From: Nostoc sp. UHCC 0870
GTDB taxonomy: Bacteria > Cyanobacteriota > Cyanobacteriia > Cyanobacteriales > Nostocaceae
Length of the DNA: 64,000 bases
Reading direction: 5' to 3'
NCBI RefSeq assembly: GCF_022063185.1
Contig: NZ_CP091913.1
Coordinates: forward strand, 4,290,001 to 4,354,000
Part shown: positions 34,604 through 44,032 of the stretch, piece after piece
Layout of the letters: each line of letters begins with the position of its first letter
Numbering within the stretch: position 1 is the stretch's first letter
Program-made: the position numbers and the translations under genes
The notes under the pieces: generated by a model
Database searches by the model: none
What the model was told of the DNA's origin: nothing
The model's input: only the letters and a program-made list of their open reading frames with translations

Positions 34604-35254
34604 TCAGTTTTGAGGTGAAGAAGAACTGATATTTTTAGGTAATTGGATATTAATAGTAATTGCTGTTCCTTTAAGTCCTCCTGTCGTCAGTGGGTGATAC
34701 ATAATTAATGCGCGGTTTGGCTGATCGAAGAGAAAACCACGACGGGAGGGTTTGATTTTTCCATCCTTGACTAGAGTAATAAAGGCTTCTAAATATCTGC
34801 GTATGCTCGGTTGAGTTTCCTGCGTTACATTAGTGTGACGCTCAATCAGAGTCATAAAGAAGTCTAGACTGCGGCTGTCTTGCCCTAAAATCAGACTGCT
34901 ATTATCTAAGAAAGAACTACCAATTAACTTGCCTTCCTGCTCTTTCACTTTAAACAATGTGTAGTAGCGTCCCTCTTTGTTGGGATCATTCACATAGCAC
35001 ACCCAAGAACCATCTTCAGCACGTGAAAAGCCTTGTTCTGCAAGGTAAGAAAACAAAGAACTAGTTTTTTGACCTGGTAGGGAAGGTAACAAATTCTCAA
35101 CAGGGTCTAAAGAGCAAATCTTTTGGGTAGTTGTGGCTTGAGGAGTATTAGGTATTTCTTGAGCATTGACGTGTAACTGCTTGATATTAAATATAGCTAT
35201 AGAAGCAATAGCAGTAAAGGCAATTAATCTATTTAGGTGAATAATTTGACTCAT
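34604..35254 (-). CDS. Secreted protein of unknown function
   Basis: 216 residues from ATG 35254 with GAGGA nine bases upstream; a TTG 30 bp earlier is less likely. A signal sequence (LIAFTAIASIAIFNI...VNA-QE) is followed by a soluble domain with one Cys pair (KICSLDP; WVCYVND). The middle (YYTLFKVKEQEGKLIGSSFL) looks like a beta-rich fold. No family recognised. It is 93 bp ahead of the PEP-CTERM-like gene on the same strand, so the two may function together at the cell surface. Confidence 0.65.
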   Translation of the reverse strand: MSQIIHLNRLIAFTAIASIAIFNIKQLHVNAQEIPNTPQATTTQKICSLDPVENLLPSLPGQKTSSLFSYLAEQGFSRAEDGSWVCYVNDPNKEGRYYTLFKVKEQEGKLIGSSFLDNSSLILGQDSRSLDFFMTLIERHTNVTQETQPSIRRYLEAFITLVKDGKIKPSRRGFLFDQPNRALIMYHPLTTGGLKGTAITINIQLPKNISSSSPQN

Positions 35255-36363
35255 TTTTGTGTCCTCGTTGATGCTGTTATTCAAATCTGTAACTGGATAT
35301 CAAAATTTTATAGCCTAGAGTGAATGCTAAGTTATTTTTGTACTTTTTTTATTACCTAGCTTTTAGTAAAAATCATTAATAATATATCTCCTAAAAGAAA
35401 GCAAAATTTCCCTATATCAATATATTCAGTATCTTGATGACAAATTTAAATGTAAATTTAATTTTCATAATCTACTAATTTGCCAAAGATATTTACTTGA
35501 TTCAAATAATGCTAGATGTTTGAAAGAACAGCACAATCTACCAGTCAATTTTGCATGACCTCATAAATTAATTTCAGCGAGTGGTGGTAATAAATTCGTT
35601 GTTTTTATTTGTAAGTTACAACTATATGTGTAATAGCTATAACTTTCTTTAATAGGTTATCCAACGAATTGTGTGATTGGTCTTTACTTCAGGATTAGAG
35701 TGATGTTTATGCCATACCAATAACTTTAAGTTGGTTATACTTAATAGCTTTTATACTTTCTTGCTATTTATAACAGTGTTTCTTACCTCTCCAGAACTAT
35801 GTAATATTATTTAAAAGTTTCTTGAGTTACGAATCTTTACTCAGAAACTTTTCATTGATGATACGTTGAACTGTTCACACCACTAATATTTCATGGTTGT
35901 TGCTTACAATACTGATTGCTCTTGTTCTTATTAGACAAATTCAAAAGTTATTGCACCCAAGTACCTGTGTAATCACGGTTACTTGCTGACCAATTCAATA
36001 TGTTTTTTAGTTAGTGTGCAGTAATTCTACCATCACCTAGTGGGGGAGACAGGAGTAACATAGACAACTTTAAAAAGCGCACACTAGAAATTTTTCTTAG
36101 CTTTAAAATTACAGGCTGAAATAATATGAAGTATATACGTAGAAATCTGTATAGATATGTAAATGAATATAAAGCTTCAATGAAGAGGTAGGGGGAAATG
36201 ACCCCCTTCTTCCTGCTGTGAAGCGCGCCAACGCGGAGCTTCCCCCAGGGAAGTGTCGAATCCCCCAACTGTCCCCCCTGCTCCCTTATCTCTTCTTCAA
36301 TTAGTCATCAAAACTACGGGGATTTAAACCCCTATACTTTGTTAAGTTGCACAGACAACTCAT
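35255..36363. other. 1.1-kb gene-free, AT-rich stretch
   Basis: No convincing gene on either strand. Short frames here lack ribosome sites and family features. Towards 36185-36300 there are G/C-rich dispersed fragments (CGCGCCAACGCGGAGCTTCCCCC and CCCCTGCTCCC) and GGGGATTTAAACCCC at about 36318. The left part may hold the promoter of the secreted-protein pair. Confidence 0.45.
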
Positions 36364-37380
36364 CTAGATGGAATAGTACAAGGGAAAGGATTTAGCATCC
36401 TTTGGTTTGACATATACTTTTTGCTGTGCTTCTAACTGTAATTCGTTAAAGCGATCGCGCGTTAAGTGAGCATTCACCACTTGACCATCATCTAAGGTCA
36501 ACTCTACCTGAATTTCCCAACCTAAGTGGATTAACCGACTGACTGTCGCCGGTGCAGTAGCACCGTTAGCGTGCTTTTCAATCACTACATCTTGGGGGCG
36601 TAAAAATACATCTGGGTGTGACGAATCAAACCCACTGCTTTGAAAAATCTTCGATGTGCTGGGTAAGACGTTCACGGGTCCGATAAAACTCATCACAAAA
36701 GCCGTCGCCGGATTATCGTAAATTTCTGCCGGTGTTCCTACTTGTTCTACACGTCCTTGGTTCATCACCACAACTTCATCTGAGACTTCCATTGCTTCTT
36801 CTTGGTCGTGGGTGACAAACACAGTAGTCACATGAACTTCATCATGGAGACGACGTAACCAAGCGCGTAAATCTTTGCGGACTTTGGCATCCAATGCCCC
36901 AAAGGGTTCATCTAATAGTAATACACTGGGTTCTACGGCTAATGCTCTGGCTAAAGCTACGCGCTGTCTTTGACCACCAGATAATTGTGATGGATAGCGA
37001 TCGCCTAATCCACTTAATTGCACCAATTCTAGCAACTGTTCGACTCGACCTTTCACTTTTTTAGCGTGGGTCTTACGAATTTCTAAACCAAAAGCAATAT
37101 TTTGCCGGACTGTTAGATGCTTAAATAGAGCATAGTGCTGAAATACAAACCCAATATTCCGCTCTTGCACACTCTGATTTGTGGCATCTTTACCTGTAAG
37201 CAAGATTTTGCCGCTATCTGGCATTTCTAAACCAGCAATTAAGCGGAGTAGCGTGGACTTTCCAGACCCAGATGGCCCTAATAAAGCTACTAATGAGCCA
37301 CTGTCTATTTCTAAGCTGACTTGATCAACAGCTTTAAAACTTCCGAACTGCTTGGATACATTTTCAACTACTATGCCCAC
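36364..37380 (-). CDS. cysA: Sulfate/thiosulfate ABC transporter ATPase CysA
   Basis: A 338-residue ABC ATPase starting at GTG 37380. Walker A GPSGSGKST, signature LSGGQRQRVALARAL, Walker B LLLDEPFGALD and the switch His in TVFVTHDQEEAMEV are all present. A C-terminal ~100-residue TOBE-like domain (DVFLRPQDVVIE...) follows. Its length and the ending PKDAKSFPLYYSI match cyanobacterial CysA. The permease and binding-protein genes are not in the window, so this is an isolated cysA. A molybdate or other anion ATPase is a weaker alternative. Confidence 0.85.
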   Translation of the reverse strand: MGIVVENVSKQFGSFKAVDQVSLEIDSGSLVALLGPSGSGKSTLLRLIAGLEMPDSGKILLTGKDATNQSVQERNIGFVFQHYALFKHLTVRQNIAFGLEIRKTHAKKVKGRVEQLLELVQLSGLGDRYPSQLSGGQRQRVALARALAVEPSVLLLDEPFGALDAKVRKDLRAWLRRLHDEVHVTTVFVTHDQEEAMEVSDEVVVMNQGRVEQVGTPAEIYDNPATAFVMSFIGPVNVLPSTSKIFQSSGFDSSHPDVFLRPQDVVIEKHANGATAPATVSRLIHLGWEIQVELTLDDGQVVNAHLTRDRFNELQLEAQQKVYVKPKDAKSFPLYYSI

Positions 37381-37697
37381 AAGTTCTGTACCTCTGCCAC
37401 TCTAACTACGGCTTATTGCTAGGTTTACCGTAATTTAATATATACCATATCTAATTGCGCTGAGATTAAATTACTCGTAAAAATCTTTAGTCATTAGTCC
37501 CCCTCTAACTTGCTTGTCCCCCAGTCCCCAGAAATTATTGAATTTTGAATTAATTTTTCCCCAATTCTCCACTGAGTTTTTGTATCGAAATATTAAGGAA
37601 TGTTGCATTTCTGTCAAAACCTGGAGGGAGAGCGCGAAATCAGTCAAAAGACCGTGGTACGATGCTTTCGGTAAATGTGAAGATTGGGAGAAAACCT

Positions 37698-38918
37698 TTG
37701 ACACTACGGGTTGCTGTTGTTGGATCAGGCCCAGCTGGTTCCTCTGCTGCTGAAACACTAGCAAAGGCTGGGATTGAGACCTATCTCTTCGAGCGGAAGT
37801 TAGATAACGCCAAGCCCTGCGGAGGTGCGATACCTCTGTGTATGGTAAGTGAATTTGATTTACCACCAGAGATTATTGATCGCCAGGTGCGGAAGATGAA
37901 AATGATTTCACCTTCCAATCGTGAGGTTGATATCAATTTAATAAAACAAGATGAATATATAGGAATGTGCCGCCGCGAAGTGCTAGATGGCTTCTTGCGG
38001 GATCGGGCGGCAAAACTGGGGGCAAATTTAATTAATGCCACTGTTCATAAAGTAGATATACCATCAAATAACACCGATCCATATACTATTCACTATATTG
38101 ATCATAGTGAAGGTGCTGTACAAGGGATTACCAGAACCCTGAAAGTCGATTTAATTATCGGAGCAGATGGGGCAAATTCCCGCATTGCCAAAGAAATGGA
38201 TGCAGGGGATTATAACTATGCGATCGCTTTCCAAGAGCGGATTCGCTTACCCCAAGATAAAATGGCATACTACAACGACCTTGCCGAAATGTATGTCGGT
38301 AATGACGTTTCTACAGACTTCTACGCTTGGGTTTTTCCCAAATATGATCACGTAGCCGTCGGTACTGGCACAATGCACGTCAACAAAGCCAGCATCAAAC
38401 AGTTACAAGCTGGTATCCGCGCCCGTGCCAGCGAAAAACTAGCAGGCGGTAAAATCATCAAAGTAGAAGCCCACCCCATTCCCGAACATCCACGTCCCCG
38501 GCGTGTAGTTGGTCGTATTGCTTTAGTCGGAGATGCGGCTGGCTACGTTACCAAATCTTCCGGTGAAGGCATTTACTTTGCTGCTAAATCTGGGCGGATG
38601 TGTGCAGAAACCATTGTGGAAATTTCCCAAAATGGTAGCCGTATTCCTACAGAAAACGAAATCAAGCTTTATATCCAACGTTGGGATAAAAAATACGGTC
38701 TAACTTACAAAGTGTTAGACATCCTGCAAACAGTCTTCTATCGTTCTGATGCTACCCGCGAAGCATTTGTAGAAATGTGTGGGGACTTGGATGTACAAAA
38801 ACTCACCTTTGATAGCTATCTGTATAAAACAGTCGTCCCAGCTAACCCCTTTACCCAGTTGAAAATCACTGCCAAAACAATTGGTAGTTTAATTCGTGGT
38901 AACGCTTTAGCACCCTAA
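37698..38918 (+). CDS. chlP: Geranylgeranyl reductase ChlP
   Basis: A 406-residue FAD-dependent geranylgeranyl diphosphate/chlorophyll reductase. It makes the phytyl chain for chlorophyll a and tocopherol. The FAD-binding motif VAVVGSGPAGSSAAETL is at the N-terminus. PCGGAIPLCM, IGADGANSRIAKEM and RIALVGDAAGYVTKSSGEGIYFA follow. I prefer TTG 37698, which has GGGAG seven bases upstream and gives the usual start at TLRVAVVGSG; ATG 37662 in the same frame would add 12 residues. The gene is convergent with rpaA over a shared hairpin, the same order (alr0128-all0129) as in Anabaena PCC 7120. Confidence 0.93.
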   Translation: MTLRVAVVGSGPAGSSAAETLAKAGIETYLFERKLDNAKPCGGAIPLCMVSEFDLPPEIIDRQVRKMKMISPSNREVDINLIKQDEYIGMCRREVLDGFLRDRAAKLGANLINATVHKVDIPSNNTDPYTIHYIDHSEGAVQGITRTLKVDLIIGADGANSRIAKEMDAGDYNYAIAFQERIRLPQDKMAYYNDLAEMYVGNDVSTDFYAWVFPKYDHVAVGTGTMHVNKASIKQLQAGIRARASEKLAGGKIIKVEAHPIPEHPRPRRVVGRIALVGDAAGYVTKSSGEGIYFAAKSGRMCAETIVEISQNGSRIPTENEIKLYIQRWDKKYGLTYKVLDILQTVFYRSDATREAFVEMCGDLDVQKLTFDSYLYKTVVPANPFTQLKITAKTIGSLIRGNALAP

Positions 38919-38928
38919 TCATGAGTGC

Positions 38929-38963
38929 TGAGTAATGAGTAATGAGTAATGAGTAATGAGTAA
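38929..38963. repeat. Heptamer tandem repeat, 5 units
   Basis: Five TGAGTAA units, the reverse complement of the unit repeated 15 times at 40576-40680, directly after the chlP stop. Confidence 0.9.
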
Positions 38964-39083
38964 TGCTTTAGCACCCTCATCAGGAGTAAAACAAGTAACA
39001 ATGAGTGAGTTTACAACTCAGGACTCACAACTCAGTCTCACAACCGGCTAAACGCCGCGCTACCGCTAACACAACTCAGCACT

Positions 39084-39134
39084 AAAATAAATGGCACTCC
39101 CTAGATTCTGCCAACAGGGAGTGCCATTTATTTT
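39084..39134. terminator. Bidirectional terminator between chlP and rpaA
   Basis: A perfect 19-bp stem, AAAATAAATGGCACTCCCT and its complement, with a 13-base loop, lies between two convergent genes. Each strand ends in a T-rich arm, so it can stop transcription from both sides. Confidence 0.9.
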
Positions 39135-39328
39135 AGGAAAGTTTAGCGTTGATTTGTAGCGATGGATGTGTCAATTTGCGGGCAAAGCTTACCTGTAGGG
39201 TAATTAGCGAAGCGAAATCTAGACACGCGCAGCGCGACTGCTTGAAGAGTAGAATTTCCTGTGATACCCTACATTACAAACTGCATCTTCCTCAGTGTGT
39301 CCTATAGTTAAGGGCATTGAGCAAAATT

Positions 39329-40072
39329 TCATTCAACTACTGATGTGGTAGCACCCTCATTTGATGGTGGAATACTAGGCAATTCCAGGCAGTATCCCGC
39401 ACCATACACGGTTTTGATATAGCGAGGGTGGCGGGGATCTGGTTCTAACTTAGTCCGCAAATGCCGGATATGCACGCGAATAGTTTCGATATCATCATCT
39501 GGGTCGTAGCCCCAAACTTCTCTAAGGATTTCACTAGGGGAAACAGTTTGACCATGACGTTGCAGCAAACAGTGCAGCAGTTCAAATTCCAGATGAGTGA
39601 GTTTCACGGTTTGATGAAACCAAATAGCCTCAAATCGCTCTGGAACTAAAGTCAGAGGTCCATAGTTCAAAATTTCACTGTGCTTTGCTGCTTGGGGAAT
39701 GCGGTCAGTACGCCGCAATAATGCCCGGACTCGTGCCAGCATTTCTTCCACCTCAAAGGGCTTGGTAAGATAGTCGTCTGCCCCGGCATTAAAGCCTTCT
39801 ACCTTATCTTGAGTTTGACTAAGGGCAGTCAGCATCAAAACAGGTATTTCGGCTGTGCGTTCGTCTCGACGCAGGCGTTGGCAAACTGTAAAACCATCTA
39901 CCCTTGGCAACATGAGATCAAGCATGATCAAGTCTGGTTGTAGCTGGAGAGCTAAGGCTTGACCTTTAATTCCATCTTCAGCTTGACTTACATCGTAGCC
40001 AGCCATTTCCAAGTTGACGGCAACGAGTTCTGAAATTGCTGGGTCATCGTCTATGACAAGAATCCTCGGCAT
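39329..40072 (-). CDS. rpaA: Response regulator RpaA-type (OmpR/PhoB family)
   Basis: A 247-residue response regulator. The receiver domain (1-120) has the DDD acidic pocket, phospho-Asp in LIMLDLMLPRVDGF, and the Thr/Lys switch residues (MLTAL; TKPFE). A winged-helix DNA-binding domain follows (KLTHLEFELLHCLLQRHGQTVSPSEILREVWGY...VHIRHLRTKLEP). The sequence fits RpaA, the SasA/CikA-controlled master regulator of circadian output and of phycobilisome-photosystem coupling, better than RpaB. The order chlP-rpaA, convergent, is the same as alr0128-all0129 in Anabaena. The 710-bp region upstream is repeat-rich. Confidence 0.82.
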   Translation of the reverse strand: MPRILVIDDDPAISELVAVNLEMAGYDVSQAEDGIKGQALALQLQPDLIMLDLMLPRVDGFTVCQRLRRDERTAEIPVLMLTALSQTQDKVEGFNAGADDYLTKPFEVEEMLARVRALLRRTDRIPQAAKHSEILNYGPLTLVPERFEAIWFHQTVKLTHLEFELLHCLLQRHGQTVSPSEILREVWGYDPDDDIETIRVHIRHLRTKLEPDPRHPRYIKTVYGAGYCLELPSIPPSNEGATTSVVE

Positions 40073-40373
40073 TCTTAAAAAATTATTACTACTTATTAAG
40101 GATAAATAAGAACCTTTGGTAGATACAAAGATTTCTGTCTTGATTATAAAAAAGATTTTAAATCTAACATAAACCTTAAAACTGACATAATTGCGAAATC
40201 ACGAATAAATTACCTGAAATATTCACTAGGATATGTGACGCTCCCTACAATCTGCCTTTGTTTCTCCAAAATAGAGTGTAAACCGCTTGATGACGAAGAC
40301 TTAGTAAAACCATCAACTTAGTAGTCACATACCACAAAATGAAACTTTTAAATGAACGAAGTGTGCCAGTTGA

Positions 40374-40438
40374 GTAGGGTGCGTCAGTATAAATAATTTC
40401 TGAGTATAGTTAGGTTCTATCGCACTGACGCACCCTAC
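40374..40438. mobile_element. 65-bp inverted-repeat element
   Basis: Perfect arms GTAGGGTGCGTCAGT and ACTGACGCACCCTAC enclose 35 bases. It resembles the GTGACGC/GCGTCAC cores of the elements at 2121 and 50025, so it may be a short relative. Confidence 0.8.
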
Positions 40439-40575
40439 AGTTTAGATATTTTTTATCTAGAAGTCCCTTCGTAAGATTAAGGTGTGGTTGTAGGGATTGT
40501 GGGAAACATAACTAAATTATCCGAACTTGATATCACTACTCAGTACCGACTAACCGCCGCGCTACCGCTAACAGC

Positions 40576-40680
40576 ACTCATTACTCATTACTCATTACTC
40601 ATTACTCATTACTCATTACTCATTACTCATTACTCATTACTCATTACTCATTACTCATTACTCATTACTCATTACTCATT
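40576..40680. repeat. Heptamer tandem repeat, 15 perfect units
   Basis: ACTCATT repeated 15 times without error (105 bp). Just before it, CGCCGCGCTACCGCTAACAGC is another dispersed repeat (also at 39049 and, inverted, 42633 and 42671). Length is probably unstable between strains. Confidence 0.95.
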
Positions 40681-40783
40681 ATTCAGCACTCAAAAACTGT
40701 GTACAACACAAGTTTTTTGGGAATACTGCATTGAGAACTAACCATATTCCTAGTTGTCAACTAATGTTGAGGAAGAGTCAACA

Positions 40784-41161
40784 ATGTCTATTGAGCAACT
40801 CCAGCCTGTTAATGCCCAACAAGCAAACGTCTACTTACCTTATGTTCAAGGTGCGGCGAAGCGTAATTTCTTACCCTATGCTATCGGTCTTTATCAAAAA
40901 GGAAATTTAGAAGGACATCGAAAAATAGAAGCCGGTGAAAACGTTCCCTTTGTCGCCTCGTGGAATGTGGCTACCCTACCTTCTGATTTAACCCGTTGCC
41001 GAATGCAGTTTGATGGCAATGCTGAGTTCAGTTATGAAATAATGATGGCTAGTTTTGAATTTATTAGTTTTTTAATTGAACTTATGGAAAACTATAAACG
41101 CTATAAAGTAACTGATTTCTCACAATCTTTTTACCGGAAGCTACTACGTGCTGACGAATAA
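40784..41161 (+). CDS. Conserved cyanobacterial hypothetical protein
   Basis: 125 residues from ATG 40784 with GAGGAAGAG upstream (TTG 40754 would add ten residues). No signal peptide or membrane helix. The sequence has the look of a short soluble alpha/beta protein: YVQGAAKRNFLPYAIGLYQKG at the start, FVASWNVATLPSDLTRCRM mid-way, and an amphipathic C-terminal helix. I recognise no named family. A terminator hairpin follows 22 bp after the stop, so the gene is a single unit. Confidence 0.72.
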   Translation: MSIEQLQPVNAQQANVYLPYVQGAAKRNFLPYAIGLYQKGNLEGHRKIEAGENVPFVASWNVATLPSDLTRCRMQFDGNAEFSYEIMMASFEFISFLIELMENYKRYKVTDFSQSFYRKLLRADE

Positions 41162-41182
41162 TTCAGTTAATTAAAGCTTGAG

Positions 41183-41231
41183 GGTTGTCAGAGTAAGTTA
41201 TGATTAAAATATCCTGACAACCTTGTTTTTG
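41183..41231 (+). terminator. Rho-independent terminator
   Basis: GGTTGTCAG and CTGACAACC form the stem, followed by TTGTTTTTG. It terminates the hypothetical gene ending at 41161. Confidence 0.85.
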
Positions 41232-41533
41232 TTGGTTAATAAACTTATTTTCCTCTTTTTTGTACCCTGTACCCCGTCTCCTGCGTCGTTTAGGAGTCGG
41301 CATAACAAGACTATCGAGTTGAAAGTTAAGCTAAAAATTATATCTTAATAAATAATAAAAATATACCAATTTAATAGTAAAAATATATAACTATAAAAGC
41401 AAGAAATGTTACTTTAAGAAAGAATTTTTAGGGAAATTATATTTTGCGATCGCCTAATCATTCGGCCAGAACCAATTAAAATTAATAAACACCTGGCTGG
41501 ATTTTACTTCCTTTTGAAATTAGGAGTGCATGT
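41232..41533. other. AT-rich upstream region of the phosphotransacetylase-like gene
   Basis: About 300 bp, very AT-rich (41335-41440), with one HIP1 octamer at 41447 and AGGAG before the GTG start at 41534. Nothing else recognised. Confidence 0.4.
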
Positions 41534-42622
41534 GTGCCAAAATCTGCTAAATATTTGCTGATTGGCTCAACCGAAACTTACAGTGGTAAGTCGGCAACAG
41601 TCCTGGGTTTGTCTCATCAGTTACAGCAAAAAGGATTAGATATTGCTTATGGTAAACCCCTAGGCAATTGTCTGAGTACGCCTGATGCCACTGTAGTTGA
41701 CGAAGATGTCCAGTTTATTACTCTTAGTCTCAATCTATCGGCAAACCGCATTGTGCCGACAATGCTGGCTTTGGATGAAGCCAGTGTGCAAAGACGCTTA
41801 AATGGTGAAGACAACACTAATTATCGTCAGTCTTTAGTAGAGCAGTATTTACAAATTCCTAGAGGCGATCTAGTGCTGCTTGAAGGCCCTGGTGATTTGG
41901 CGGAAGGTTATCTGTTTGATTTATCTTTGCTCCAGGTAGCTGAGGTGTTAAATGCTAGTGTCATGCTAGTAACTCGCTACAACTCACTACTGTCTGTAGA
42001 GTCGATATTATCTGCCAAGGAGCGTGTAGGCGATCGCTTGATCGGAGTTGTCATCAATGATATTCCGTCAGCGCAGCTAGAGACAGTTAATCATGTGATG
42101 CGCCCATTTTTAGAACAGCAGGGCATTCCTGTGATGGCGATGCTACCCAAAAACGATTTACTCCGTAGTGTCAGCGTGGGTGAATTAGTTAAGCAGCTCA
42201 ACGCCGAAGTTCTCTGTCGCAGCGATCGCTTAGATTTAATGGTGGAGAGTCTAGCGATTGGCGCGATGAACGTGAATGCGGCTGTCAAATATTTCCGCAA
42301 GCGGCGGAATATGGCAGTAGTGACAGGAGGCGATCGCGTGGAAATTCAACAAGCCGCTTTGGAAACTTCTACCCAATGTCTCATCCTCACCGGACAACTA
42401 CCACCACCCCAATTTATTCTCACTCGCGCTGAAGAGTTAGAAATCCCGATTTTGTCTGTTGACTTAGATACCCTCACCACGGTAGAAATTGTTGACCGCA
42501 CCTTCGGTCAAGTACGTGTTCATGAACCGATTAAGGTTCACTGCATCCGCCAATTAATGTCTGAGCATTTTGACATTAACCGCCTGTTATCTAAGTTAGG
42601 TTTAACACCTGCAAAAGTCTGA
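41534..42622 (+). CDS. Phosphotransacetylase-like protein: BioD-like P-loop plus DRTGG domain
   Basis: A 362-residue protein from GTG 41534, with AGGAG eight bases upstream. The N-terminal ~220 residues form a BioD/CobQ-like P-loop domain (LLIGSTETYSGKSATVLGLS; LLEGPGDLAEGY). Residues ~230-340 form a DRTGG domain with the motif region VTGGDRVEIQQAAL. This architecture equals the regulatory N-terminal part of long phosphotransacetylases, without the catalytic acetyltransferase domain. It is common as a stand-alone gene in cyanobacteria. Likely a nucleotide-binding sensor; exact role unknown. A second gene with a nucleotide-binding fold (42950) follows after a repeat-rich gap. Confidence 0.8.
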   Translation: MPKSAKYLLIGSTETYSGKSATVLGLSHQLQQKGLDIAYGKPLGNCLSTPDATVVDEDVQFITLSLNLSANRIVPTMLALDEASVQRRLNGEDNTNYRQSLVEQYLQIPRGDLVLLEGPGDLAEGYLFDLSLLQVAEVLNASVMLVTRYNSLLSVESILSAKERVGDRLIGVVINDIPSAQLETVNHVMRPFLEQQGIPVMAMLPKNDLLRSVSVGELVKQLNAEVLCRSDRLDLMVESLAIGAMNVNAAVKYFRKRRNMAVVTGGDRVEIQQAALETSTQCLILTGQLPPPQFILTRAEELEIPILSVDLDTLTTVEIVDRTFGQVRVHEPIKVHCIRQLMSEHFDINRLLSKLGLTPAKV

Positions 42623-42625
42623 TTT

Positions 42626-42698
42626 GAGTGCTGTTAGCGGTAGCGCGGCGTTTAGCCGGTTGTGAGTGCTGTTAGCGGTAGCGCGGCGTTTAGCCGGT
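42626..42698. repeat. 35-bp unit duplicated in tandem
   Basis: GAGTGCTGTTAGCGGTAGCG plus CGGCGTTTAGCCGGT occurs at 42626-42660 and again at 42664-42698; fragments recur inverted at about 39045 and 40549. The rest of the gap to 42949 holds another common repeat, CTTCGGGTACTCCTGCGGAG (42768-42788). Confidence 0.85.
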
Positions 42699-42949
42699 GC
42701 TGAGTGAGCATTAGTTAGTGTCCCTTCCAGTCCCCAGGAGTTAATTAATTTTGACTTTTGACTTACCCTTCGGGTACTCCTGCGGAGAACTCATAGAGTA
42801 GCCGCTTTTGCGTCTACGACTTTTGACTTGATTTGTCCCTACTCCCTCGATCTATTAAGAAAACTTAGTAGTATGTAACTCAAGTTCGCTTCGGACTTAC
42901 ACGCTGTTTGGTAGAATAACGGGGTTGTTTAATCTGATTACCTCCGTCT

Positions 42950-43453
42950 TTGAGCCAGTCAACAGACCTTATTAACCTCGATACGTTGGCGCAAGAACTG
43001 GCGACAATCCAGCAAACAGGTTCTAAACGAATCGCCTTGTTGGGGTCGCGTCATGTGCCAATTACGCATCAAAATCTCATTGAAATGATGACCTATGCCT
43101 TAGTTTTATCAGGCAATCGAGTCATTACATCCGGTGCTGCGGGTACGAATTCAGCTGCTATTAAGGGAGCAATGCGGGCTGATCCGAATTTGCTGACGGT
43201 AATTTTACCCCAAAGCTTAGAACGCCAGCCCCATGAATCTCGCCAGCAACTAGAGCAGGTTATGCACTTAGTAGAAAATCCTAGTAATGATAACTTGTCT
43301 CTGGCTGAAGCTAGTTACATCTGTAACAAAGAGATTGTCTCCCGTTGCCAGCAGCTGATCTGCTTTGCATTTCATGACAGTCGCACTCTGCTACAAACTT
43401 GTGGAGATGCTGAAGAACAAAGAAAGGTGGTGACACTTTTCTACTTTGATTAG
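42950..43453 (+). CDS. SLOG-type nucleotide-binding hypothetical protein
   Basis: A 167-residue protein. The frame supports TTG 42950 as start (MSQSTDLINLDTL); no ATG precedes the conserved core. A Rossmann-like core begins at KRIALLGSRHVPITHQNLIEMM, followed by NRVITSGAAGTNSAAIKGAM. This matches SLOG/DprA-like (DNA recombination mediator A) folds that bind nucleotides or their derivatives. The C-terminal half includes ICNKEIVSRCQQLICFAFHDSRT. Function unknown. Possibly linked to the preceding P-loop/DRTGG gene on the same strand. Confidence 0.75.
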   Translation: MSQSTDLINLDTLAQELATIQQTGSKRIALLGSRHVPITHQNLIEMMTYALVLSGNRVITSGAAGTNSAAIKGAMRADPNLLTVILPQSLERQPHESRQQLEQVMHLVENPSNDNLSLAEASYICNKEIVSRCQQLICFAFHDSRTLLQTCGDAEEQRKVVTLFYFD

Positions 43454-43528
43454 TCAGCAGTCAACAGTCCACAGTCGAACTAATGACTGAGTATGAACTA
43501 TAGACTAATGACTATGGAGTAGAGACTG

Positions 43529-43924
43529 ATGATTATTTTTTTGTATGCGATCGCCGCAGCTGCGGTGTTAATTTACCTGCCATTTTTAGTTGTAGGGTAT
43601 GCCCGTGTACGAGTTGGGTATGATGTTTCTGCCCCTCGTGCTATTTTTGATAAATTGCCACCTTACGCGCAAAGAGCTACCTGGGCGCACCAAAATTCTT
43701 TTGAAACATTTATGGTGTTTGCTGCGGCTGCACTAATGGCTTATGTAACTGGTGTGAATTCTTCTATAGCAGCATGGGCTGCGATCGCCTTTGTTGTGGC
43801 TCGCCTGCTATTCTCGATATTTTATATTTTGAATATACCGCTATTGCGATCGCTCATGTTTGGCATTGGCTCTCTTAGCTCTGGTACTCTCATTGTCCTG
43901 AGTATCATGCAAGCTAAGGGTTAA
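43529..43924 (+). CDS. MAPEG family membrane protein
   Basis: A 131-residue integral membrane protein with four helices. It matches the MAPEG family (microsomal glutathione-S-transferase/leukotriene synthase-like). The signature region includes RATWAHQNSFETFMVFAAAAL, in which the Asn/Glu after the first helix bind glutathione in eukaryotic members. Bacterial members have largely unknown substrates, with detoxification proposed. ATG start, 75 bp after the SLOG gene. Confidence 0.85.
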   Translation: MIIFLYAIAAAAVLIYLPFLVVGYARVRVGYDVSAPRAIFDKLPPYAQRATWAHQNSFETFMVFAAAALMAYVTGVNSSIAAWAAIAFVVARLLFSIFYILNIPLLRSLMFGIGSLSSGTLIVLSIMQAKG

Positions 43925-44032
43925 ATTGGGAATAGGGCAGAAAAAGTCAAAAAATTATTTCTTGTCTCCTCTGCTCTTCTACTTCCCATTTTCCCCAGTC
44001 CCAATTCCAACATTTCACGTCCAATATTTCTT

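Noticed and set aside
36011..36268. 85-codon frame on the minus strand
   Set aside because: Half of it consists of repeat-type DNA; nothing suggests translation.
40576..40680. Possible CRISPR array
   Set aside because: Units are 7 bp with no spacers; simple tandem repeat.
40484..40741. 85-codon frame over the heptamer array
   Set aside because: Low-complexity translation of the ACTCATT repeat.
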